A stretch of DNA of 25,234 nucleotides, taken from NCBI GenBank assembly GCA_001970955.1, contig MPUH01001046.1, positions 1 to 25,234 on the forward strand, written 5' to 3'. This stretch comes from Stentor coeruleus. Taxonomy: Eukaryota; Ciliophora; Heterotrichea; Heterotrichida; Stentoridae. A program made the translations under genes and the position numbers. Positions 18,662 through 25,234 of this stretch are shown one piece after another; position 1 is the stretch's first letter; the number at the start of each line of letters is the position of its first letter. The notes beneath the pieces are model-generated. The model worked only from the letters and a program-made list of their open reading frames with translations, was not told where the DNA came from and made no database searches.

Positions 18662-20051
18662 CTACTTATATTTAAGTCTAGTGTTTGAGAATTTTTCTCT
18701 CTCTTGAGCTTTGAGTTTATCATCATCTACTAAAGGCCATGATAAAGTTAGATAATCAGGGCTGAGTGTATAAAAATGCGTTGGGTCTTGTAAAAATTGC
18801 TGAGCTAATTTCCATTTCATATGTTCAGTATAGTTAAGTTTCTGTCCACTGTAAATATATACATCTCCTGGTTCTGGTTCAGCTTTCAGGTATTCTGGTG
18901 GTCTATTGACTGAATTGAAATCACTAACTTCTTGAATTTTTTGCTTGTTTACATCCATGAAATTTTTTGTATTCCCCTCTTTTCTTTCTTCTAGAATTTG
19001 ACTAAATGCATCATTTTTAGCGTCCAAGGCTTCTTTCATTTTCAATCTGACACGCTTTTCCTTTTCTTTCTCTTTAGTTTTAACAGGCTCCTTAGCTTTT
19101 GGTGAAAGACTAGGGTCTTNGTCTTTTCTTTCTTCTAGAATTTGACTAAATGCATCATTTTTAGCGTCCAAGGCTTCTTTCATTTTCAATCTAACACGTT
19201 TTTCCTTTTCTTTCTCTTTAGTTTTAACAGGCTCCTTAGCTTTTGGTGAAAGACTAGGGTCTTTGAATTCAACTTTTTTAGTTTTATTTGATTTCCCATA
19301 AATATCCATGTCAGTTNTTGAATTCAACTTTTTTAGTTTTATTTGATTTCCCATAAATATCCATGTCAGTTAGGGCATCTCCATATTTTCTTTCTAACAA
19401 GTACAAATTAGCGACAGTAGGACAAATGTTAAAATCTCTAACAAGTTTCAATCTATCAGCTCTTCTTAGTTCCATGCATTTATTCAAGGTTTCCATAAGT
19501 TCTTCACTAACTTTAGCTTTAATATAAATATCAGGGTTAAGTAAAATCTGTTTTAAAGGTTCTCTAAGCTTAATTCGTTTTAAATCTGCTCCAAATTCAA
19601 TATAAAGTCTATTATCAAATTTGACTTCTAAATTCATAAGGTATTTGAAACCTAAAACATTCGCTTGACTTCTTGGGAGTTCATTGACTAAAGTTTTCAA
19701 GCATCCTTCAATTAGACCTTCAATAACGTAAACTCGGATTTCTGTGTCAATAACAACAAATCCAGTTAGAATATCAAAAAACGGGTCAGCAATTTCTTCA
19801 GGTTTAAATGACCTAGACGCAAGTGCAGAACGACTTACCGTGTTAAGACCGAGTTTCTCACAAGATATCCTTTCTTGAATAGACTGGACTCTTGCAACCT
19901 GATCTGCAGCATCATAAGGTAAGACAATCACAACCCTTCCATACAATCCTGGGGGAAATTTTGGTTTTTCAGGTTCAACATGCTCTGGGACAACTGCAAC
20001 AGGTGCAGGAGGTGGGGGGCTCGGAGCTTTCTTTCTTCCTCGAGTAGCCAT
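18662..20051 (-). CDS. Conserved protein of unknown family in the cilium gene run
   Basis: 396 aa after collapsing two assembly duplications (N at 19120 and 19317). The 1390 nt minus 55 and minus 144 gives exactly 397 codons. I start at ATG 20051 (MATRGRKK); the frame extends to 20066 only through a TTG. Residues 5-30 are a basic, Pro-rich tail. About 30-200 is an alpha/beta-looking globular part (GLYGRVVIVLPYD; DPFFDILTGFVVIDTEIRVYVIEG). About 230-290 is Lys/Glu-rich and probably helical. The C-terminus carries DVYIYSGQKLNYTEHMKWKL and YLTLSWPLVDDDK, which look conserved. I do not recognise the family. It lies 63 bp downstream of the SPAG6 stop and 62 bp upstream of SSNA1, so a cilium- or flagellum-associated protein is a fair guess. 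Confidence 0.75.
18977..19263. repeat. Assembly-junction duplication around N19120
   Basis: 143-bp copies at 18977-19119 and 19121-19263 flank a single N. They differ at 19049/19193 (G/A) and 19055/19199 (C/T). Both are synonymous on the minus strand (Val and Lys codons), as expected of alleles. 18977/19121 (C/G), at the junction edge, also differs. Confidence 0.9.
19263..19371. repeat. Assembly-junction duplication around N19317
   Basis: 54-bp copies at 19263-19316 and 19318-19371 flank a single N. Collapsing 55 bases restores the frame of the gene at 18662-20051. Confidence 0.9.
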
Positions 20052-20114
20052 TAAATATATCTTCAAAGATTTTCACTTACTCTGCCATATAAAATTGAAA
20101 TTAAAACTAAGAAT

Positions 20115-21635
20115 TTAAGGCTGGTTATATTCATCAATCTTCTTAAGCAACGTCTCAGCATAATCTGGGGAGTAATACTGAACAATTTCAGGTGGGTATA
20201 AAGCATTAATTGCTTCTTTATATTCTCTAAGTTTAGATCCAGGAGGTGCTTTGATTTCTTGAACCTTTTGTAGACCTCCACTTTGAACGAAGGTTCTTCT
20301 AGCAGCAAGGTCATGAGGTAGAGTTTTTGCAAATTGGCTTACAACATATTTAAGAATGTTAGGTGGAGCCAATTGAAGTAAAGGTTCTAAAGCAGGTAAA
20401 TATGTGCACATTTGAACTATGGATTTCAAAGCTCGTTTCGATTTAGTTTTAAGGTCTTCACTACTTTTATCATCAATGTATGCGGCAAGTAAACAGTTAG
20501 GAACATCAAGCTCAGCCAAAGCTCTTGAATGATCAGCACTATGTCTACCTATTTGCCCTAAAGACCATGCTGAAGCGGCTTTAAGATGATCTTCACCTTC
20601 ATTTTTTAATGCATCTTTAAGAGGTGGAACTCCTTTAGAAACAATAACTCCCATAGCTAAACTTTCATCAAAAGCTCCAATGTAGCCAAGAGTCATAATA
20701 CCTGGTAATCTTGGGTTACCTTTAACTTCACTGATATAGTCAACAATAGCCGCTGCTCCACCTGCATTTACAATCAGCTTAGCCAAAGCTGGGTTTTGTT
20801 TTGCTATTTCTCTTATACAAGTTGCAGCGTTTTTCTTTACATGCATATCTGAATCCTTAAGACAGTTCAAAATACGTGGGAATATTTCAGCCTCAACTAC
20901 ATGTTCAGCTAATTCTACTGTATGCTTGGCTATCTGAGCTAGACAAGAGCATACCTGACGTTTTAGTTGAGCATCTGGGTTGTTAATATACTGAGACAAG
21001 TGTGGAACAGCACCAGCATCAACAACTTTTTGTGCCAGGTCAGCTGAATGTCTAGCTATATCACTAAGTGAACTTGCAGCTATTCTTCTTAATGATAACT
21101 CTGGCTCCTGAACACAAAGAACTAAAAGAGGTATAGCTCCAGATTCCACTACACAGTTAGCTAACTGACCATTATGTCTTCCAATATACCCAAGAGCCCA
21201 TGCTGCACTTTCTTTAACCCCAGGGTCGAATTCTTCTAAACAAGTGACTAGAGCTTCTAGTGCACCACTATCAACAACAGCTTGGGCAAGCTCAGCAGAG
21301 TGTTTAGCCACAGCTCTTAAGACAAATGCTGCAGCTTTCTTGTAAAAACGGTTTTGCTCAGCAAGAGAAAGCACTAACTGAGGTAGAATGTCATGAGCAA
21401 CAACTTGTTCTGCAAGATCATCTGAGTAATTTGCTAATCGGCCAAGAGCCAAAGCTGCTGATTGCTGAATACTTGGCACATTGTCAAGAAGGAGAGGTCT
21501 TAGAAGGGACATTACACCCGCACTTTGTAAAGCATCAATGTTCTGAGGCCGAGTTGCCAGCTCAGCCACAGTCTGAACAAAGGTCACTCTTGCTTTTTGG
21601 TATTCTTCAAACGGTTGGAGTACTGCTCTACTCAT
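20115..21635 (-). CDS. SPAG6: SPAG6/PF16 axonemal central-apparatus armadillo protein
   Basis: 506 aa, ATG at 21635 to TAA at 20115, the normal length for the family (about 509). The sequence is a continuous series of ~42-residue armadillo repeats with the SPAG6 pattern: SIQQSAALALGRLANYSDDLAEQV, GVKESAAWALGYIGRHN, LSLRRIAASSLSDIARHS, AASAWSLGQIGRHS. The N-terminal VLQPFEEYQKARVTFVQ and the C-terminal ALYPPEIVQYYSPDYAETLL are family signatures. In Chlamydomonas, PF16 sits on the C1 microtubule of the central pair and is needed for its stability and for motility; mammalian SPAG6 has the same place in the axoneme. Base composition is less AT-rich than in the neighbouring genes, consistent with high expression and strong constraint. 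It heads the minus-strand run that includes SSNA1. Confidence 0.97.
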   Translation of the reverse strand: MSRAVLQPFEEYQKARVTFVQTVAELATRPQNIDALQSAGVMSLLRPLLLDNVPSIQQSAALALGRLANYSDDLAEQVVAHDILPQLVLSLAEQNRFYKKAAAFVLRAVAKHSAELAQAVVDSGALEALVTCLEEFDPGVKESAAWALGYIGRHNGQLANCVVESGAIPLLVLCVQEPELSLRRIAASSLSDIARHSADLAQKVVDAGAVPHLSQYINNPDAQLKRQVCSCLAQIAKHTVELAEHVVEAEIFPRILNCLKDSDMHVKKNAATCIREIAKQNPALAKLIVNAGGAAAIVDYISEVKGNPRLPGIMTLGYIGAFDESLAMGVIVSKGVPPLKDALKNEGEDHLKAASAWSLGQIGRHSADHSRALAELDVPNCLLAAYIDDKSSEDLKTKSKRALKSIVQMCTYLPALEPLLQLAPPNILKYVVSQFAKTLPHDLAARRTFVQSGGLQKVQEIKAPPGSKLREYKEAINALYPPEIVQYYSPDYAETLLKKIDEYNQP

Positions 21636-22075
21636 TGTTTAAATAATATATTATAAACGGTTATTCTGTTTTATCTTAGAATTTTGATTGATATTAGTAA
21701 AAAAAAGAGTAACAGCAAGCTAAAAGTGAGATAGGAAAGTTTTATATTACAATCTCCATACAATAATTTTTAAGTTTATTCCCTTAAATATAAATTTATA
21801 GTAATTCATAATGAATTGTTTGGTTTCATAGGGATTTATTATGAACAATTGCCTGTAAATTCTTTGATTTGCAGCAAATCAAGATAATAAAGCTTAGGCA
21901 CTAGCTGTGAATTTTCTCAATACTTACCAAATGTTAATAAATCCTATATTTTTTATAATGTCAGCAAAAGACAAAAGCTACCTAGAAGAACTCAGAAGAA
22001 ATTTTANAGCTTAGGCACTAGCTGTGAATTTTCTCAATACTTACCAAATGTTAATAAATCCTATATTTTTTTATA
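21636..22075. other. Divergent promoter region containing an assembly duplication
   Basis: 440 bp between the divergent starts of SPAG6 (21635) and the protein kinase (22076). About 117 bp of it is duplicated by the junction at N22007, so the true spacer is about 320 bp. TATAATATATTA precedes the SPAG6 ATG and a T-run plus TATA precedes the kinase ATG. No other feature was seen. Confidence 0.5.
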
Positions 22076-22124
22076 ATGTCAGCAAAAGACAAAAGCTACC
22101 TAGAAGAACTCAGAAGAAATTTTA
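21891..22124. repeat. Assembly-junction duplication around N22007
   Basis: 21891-22006 is repeated from 22008. The copies include the kinase start codon (ATG at 21958 and again at 22076) and differ by one T in a homopolymer just upstream. Only the second ATG leads into the full reading frame. Confidence 0.88.
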
Positions 22125-23956
22125 GAAACATCACAATCACCGACACTGAAGTAATAATTTCTTATACCTTTTCCGAGGAAAATATCCCATTGAATCAGAG
22201 AGCAATTTTTATATCAATCGATTTTTCTTTTATCAATTCCATAAGATTAATCATAACACAGCAAGTCAAAATATTACTTGAACTACCTAGAATGCAAATA
22301 CTCGAAAAACTTCAACAAACCAATTCACATCTTGATTATGGATTCTTAAAGTATGATTTGAAAAATAACTATATATACTTTTCGAATTATTTGAACATTG
22401 AAAAATATTCACCACAACAGATATTGCCTTCCTTTATCAACATGATTAAACTTTCTATTAAAACATATGAGGATTTAATTCTTAAATCTAACTTTTATTC
22501 ATCAAATACTTTAGATGAATGGCTTGGAAAAAGGAAAAGAAAGCAGAGTATTGATACTTTTTCAAATGAAAACAGAAAAAGTGAATCAGATATTAGTAAT
22601 GAAGATGACAATGGTAGCTCAGAATCAAGTGATATTGAAGATGAAATTGAAGATCCAATAATGGATTTTACTAGTTTTTCAAATGATTCAACTGCAATCA
22701 AAATGTTTAAAAGTATTCCAAAAGTATGGGAAATGTGTGATTATGAAAATTTAGATGAAAATGTTTTGGTTTATATGTATAATCCACTTGAGTCAATGAC
22801 TCACAGGCTAAAAAGTTATAAAATTACTATTGAGTATATACAAGATGCTATTAAGTTTTTGATGATACTTAAAAGTGCGGATATTGAGTTTTTACATTTG
22901 CCAATTAATTATTTTATGGCTTCAATTAATCAAAAAAATGAAATATGCAATTTTAAGTTCGCTTTGAATTTTAACAAGCCTTTGAATAAAGATAAAAGAT
23001 TTGCAAAGAAAAAAAGTTTAAGAGAACTAGATAAATATAAGATATATTTAAAAGAAGCTTTAACTAAAGCGATTGCAAAATCCCTTGATGAATGCTATAC
23101 TAGTTGCTATTATGCTGAAAGTAAATTGACGATAGAAAATTTTGAAATAAAGAAGTTTAATGAAATGAAATTACTTGGTGAAGGGGGATTCGGAAAAGTA
23201 TACTTAAATAATTATAATAACAGGCAAGTTGCAGTCAAAAGACCTAACATCGACAAAGAATCAGAAGAACAAACAAATACCAGAATATTACGTGAGTTGA
23301 ATATACTAAAGTTATTTACAAACAAATACATTATAAAAGCTTATGGTGTAGTTGAGATAGAAAAACAATTATGTCTTGTTATAGAATACTGCAATGGGAA
23401 TTCTCTAAAACAAAATCTGGAAATATTATCCCCCTCTGAAAAACTAGGCATAATGAAGAAGGTAGCTCTAGCTCTCACAGTAATGCATGATAAAAAAATT
23501 ATCCACTGCGATATCAAGCCTTCAAACATTCTTTTGCATAAAGATAAATATCAAATCCCAAAAATCATAGACTTTGGTCTTGCTGTAATAAATGATGAAG
23601 TTATAAAAAACGTTGGGTTTACAAAAGAATATGCTGATCCTGATCAACTTGCCTCAAGGATTATTGATCCAGCAACTGACGTATGGTCATATGGCATGAC
23701 ATATTTTCATGTTCTTGAAGGAAATTCTCCATTTCATAGACTGCAAAAAGATTCAGGTGAAAAGTTAGACATTTACAAGATGCTTTCTAAAGATGATATC
23801 CGACCAATTTTTAGTGAAAATACTAAAAAATATCACGCAGATGAGTTAAGAATAATTGAATGCTGCTGGAAAAAAAAAAGGGAAAAACGAATCCAACTTA
23901 GAGAAGTGCTAAATCTAATTCAAAATATTGAAAAAAAGAAAAAAAATAATAAATAA
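22076..23956 (+). CDS. Protein kinase with a long unique N-terminal region
   Basis: 626 aa, ATG at 22076 to TAA at 23956. Residues 1-355 match no domain I know. They include a Ser/Asp/Glu-rich stretch (about residues 158-200) with many S-x-x-D/E sites. The kinase domain spans about residues 360-620 and looks active: Gly loop GEGGFGKV (368-375), VAVK with Lys388, HCDIKPSN (catalytic Asp479), IDFGLA (Asp499), a YADPDQ in place of the APE, DVWSYGM in the F helix. The closing CCWKKKREKRIQLREVL matches the 'cw..dP.kRp....v' end of tyrosine-kinase-like (TKL) kinases, so TKL is my best group. HCD in place of HRD removes the arginine that usually contacts the activation loop, so activity may not need loop phosphorylation. 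It is convergent with the CK2 beta gene. Substrate and pathway are unknown. Confidence 0.85.
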   Translation: MSAKDKSYLEELRRNFRNITITDTEVIISYTFSEENIPLNQRAIFISIDFSFINSIRLIITQQVKILLELPRMQILEKLQQTNSHLDYGFLKYDLKNNYIYFSNYLNIEKYSPQQILPSFINMIKLSIKTYEDLILKSNFYSSNTLDEWLGKRKRKQSIDTFSNENRKSESDISNEDDNGSSESSDIEDEIEDPIMDFTSFSNDSTAIKMFKSIPKVWEMCDYENLDENVLVYMYNPLESMTHRLKSYKITIEYIQDAIKFLMILKSADIEFLHLPINYFMASINQKNEICNFKFALNFNKPLNKDKRFAKKKSLRELDKYKIYLKEALTKAIAKSLDECYTSCYYAESKLTIENFEIKKFNEMKLLGEGGFGKVYLNNYNNRQVAVKRPNIDKESEEQTNTRILRELNILKLFTNKYIIKAYGVVEIEKQLCLVIEYCNGNSLKQNLEILSPSEKLGIMKKVALALTVMHDKKIIHCDIKPSNILLHKDKYQIPKIIDFGLAVINDEVIKNVGFTKEYADPDQLASRIIDPATDVWSYGMTYFHVLEGNSPFHRLQKDSGEKLDIYKMLSKDDIRPIFSENTKKYHADELRIIECCWKKKREKRIQLREVLNLIQNIEKKKKNNK

Positions 23957-23984
23957 TCAAATAAACTAGGCCTGATTTCTAGTT

Positions 23985-24626
23985 CTAATTATTATAATTG
24001 CTTTCATACTTTGACCCCTTTCTTCCGTATAATTTGAAGCCATATAGTTTAGGAGCATAATTTTTAGAGCTTTTCTCTATAACAATATCAGGAAAATTAA
24101 GGAAAAACAAATGCGGAAATGATGTGCCAAAGTATGCCCCATCTACATCAGAAAGCTTTTGCTTAGGAAAATAAATATCCTGGCATTTTGGGCAGTAAAG
24201 CTTAACACGACTAGTTCTTAATTCTTCTGAAATACCAATAGGCAATACAGGTTGTTTTTCACACATAACTCTTGGGCAGAGTCCGAAACTTCCAGCAATG
24301 TATTTTTCTCTCATCAATTCCATGCCAGATTGTGAAATAATAAACCTTGCATGGATAAGTCCATATAGATCTGCAGCTTCTTGGTATAATTCTAAGTAAC
24401 TTTGCTGCTTCATTTCTTCTTCATCTGGGCAAGTTGGTGAGAGAATAAGTTCGATAGCTTCTTGGTATTGTGGAAACATGGCTTTAAGACCGTATAAATT
24501 AAATGTGTCGTTAATATAATCTTCTTCCACTTCCACAAAAAACTCATGTCCTTCCATTCCACAAAACCATTGAATCCAAGTCATATCAGAGTATCCGCTG
24601 GAGCTTGATTCCTCTTGGCTGGCCAT
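23985..24626 (-). CDS. CSNK2B: Casein kinase II regulatory subunit beta
   Basis: 213 aa, ATG at 24626 to TAA at 23985, the family's normal length. The N-terminal SQEESSSSGYSD contains the acidic/Ser autophosphorylation-type sequence. WIQWFCGMEGHEFFVEVEEDYINDTFNLYGL is a near-exact family signature. The zinc finger that dimerises CK2 beta is intact: C117, C122, C145 and C148 with the canonical 5-, 23- and 3-residue steps (CPRVMC and CPKC), followed by DGAYFGTSFPHLFF. CK2 beta dimers bind two catalytic alpha subunits and set substrate choice and location. The alpha subunit is not in the window. Only 28 bp separate its stop from the convergent kinase gene. TATAATAATT precedes the ATG. Confidence 0.97.
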   Translation of the reverse strand: MASQEESSSSGYSDMTWIQWFCGMEGHEFFVEVEEDYINDTFNLYGLKAMFPQYQEAIELILSPTCPDEEEMKQQSYLELYQEAADLYGLIHARFIISQSGMELMREKYIAGSFGLCPRVMCEKQPVLPIGISEELRTSRVKLYCPKCQDIYFPKQKLSDVDGAYFGTSFPHLFFLNFPDIVIEKSSKNYAPKLYGFKLYGRKGSKYESNYNN

Positions 24627-25234
24627 CTTAATTATTATAAAATGAAATTTTAATATCTTTAAGTATATAATTTATTATAGTAAATTTTAGTCTTTATGGA
24701 AAATATGTGCAAAGATTAGTTCAATTGAATCATAATCTATAATAATTAAGTTAATTTTTTGAATGATTGGGTGGTAGAAATGATGATGATAGTTTTTGAT
24801 TAAATGAAAAAATAAAGTTGATATGATTGCTAAGAAAAAATTTATATTTGTACATGTTATAAATACTAAGAATCTTTTTATTCATGAATTGTATAAAGCT
24901 TTTTATACTTTTTNATTGGGTGGTAGAAATGATGATGATAGTTTTTGATTAAATGAAAAAATAAAGTTGATATGATTGTTAAGAAAAAATTTATATTTGT
25001 ACATGTTATAAATACTAAGAATCTTTTTATTCATGAATTGTATAAAGCTTTTTATACTTTTTCTTTATAATTGGCATGTTAATCTTCACAAATATTTTTC
25101 GTGAAATTAATTTGTAAAAGTTTCTTAATGATTTGAATCTTATTATCTTTATGCTTAAAAAGAAAGATTTAAATCTTAACTTGCATTATGTAAAGAAAGA
25201 TCCAAGATCAAAACTCTACAGATAATAGGTAGGG
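24627..25234. other. 608-bp flank upstream of CK2 beta
   Basis: This holds the CK2 beta promoter and an assembly duplication at N24914. No supported gene is present. A short plus-strand frame near the end (about 25116-25223, 35 codons, stop TAA) reads as a Lys-rich C-terminus, but it is too short to assign. No telomere, tRNA or other RNA gene was seen. Confidence 0.45.
24766..25062. repeat. Assembly-junction duplication around N24914
   Basis: 148-bp copies at 24766-24913 and 24915-25062 flank a single N. They differ at 24830 (C) versus 24979 (T). Confidence 0.9.

Noticed and set aside
20052-20066. A start upstream of ATG 20051 for the gene next to SPAG6
   Set aside because: The codon at 20064-20066 is TTG on the minus strand; the first ATG is at 20051.
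21958-22006. A second kinase start (ATG 21958) suggesting a truncated duplicate gene
   Set aside because: It is the other copy of the contig overlap at N22007 and ends at the junction.
1-25234. CRISPR arrays, bacterial operons, insertion sequences or viral genes
   Set aside because: No regularly spaced repeats, transposase or viral hallmark was seen, and the genes are plainly eukaryotic.

Overview
The window looks like a compact, AT-rich protist nuclear genome, most probably macronuclear DNA of a ciliate that uses the standard genetic code. A heterotrich such as Stentor would fit. Three things point this way. Clear eukaryotic orthologues (SPAG6/PF16, SSNA1/DIP13, casein kinase II beta, SLC35F6, an HMG-box protein) are intact in single frames with no intron needed. 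TAA, TAG and TGA are not used as sense codons inside any of them. Several genes lie only 28 to 65 bp apart. The genus assignment is an inference, and no telomere is visible at either end.

Left part (1-8741). A large minus-strand gene (5028 to 702, about 1373 aa once assembly duplications are collapsed) encodes a GTPase-like protein whose P-loop lysine is replaced by isoleucine. After 1.4 kb of unassigned DNA comes a plus-strand protein with an N-terminal zinc-binding (B-box-like) segment and many tetratricopeptide repeats.

Middle (8962-15425). A minus-strand gene has the C-terminal coiled-coil pattern of the Nsp1/Nup62 nucleoporins but no FG repeats. It is divergently paired, 40 bp apart, with a plus-strand coiled-coil protein. 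An HMG-box chromatin protein follows. After 1.8 kb of gene-poor DNA with small tandem repeats comes an otubain-like protein whose catalytic Cys and His positions are both substituted and which carries a degenerate RING-like C-terminus. A decayed minus-strand reading frame overlaps its 3' end.

Right part (15527-24626). A minus-strand series runs SLC35F6-like transporter, coiled-coil protein, SSNA1/DIP13, an unnamed conserved protein, and SPAG6/PF16. SSNA1 (basal body/microtubule) and SPAG6 (axonemal central apparatus) suggest that this tightly packed run is at least partly a cilium gene cluster. A plus-strand protein kinase and a minus-strand casein kinase II beta subunit end the window tail to tail, 28 bp apart.

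Assembly note. There are nine single-N positions (2082, 4528, 4684, 9860, 9978, 19120, 19317, 22007, 24914). Each sits between two nearly identical copies of the same 46-148 bp. These are unmerged contig overlaps. Removing one copy plus the N restores an uninterrupted frame in every affected gene, so those genes are whole, not broken. A few copies differ by single bases, as alleles would.
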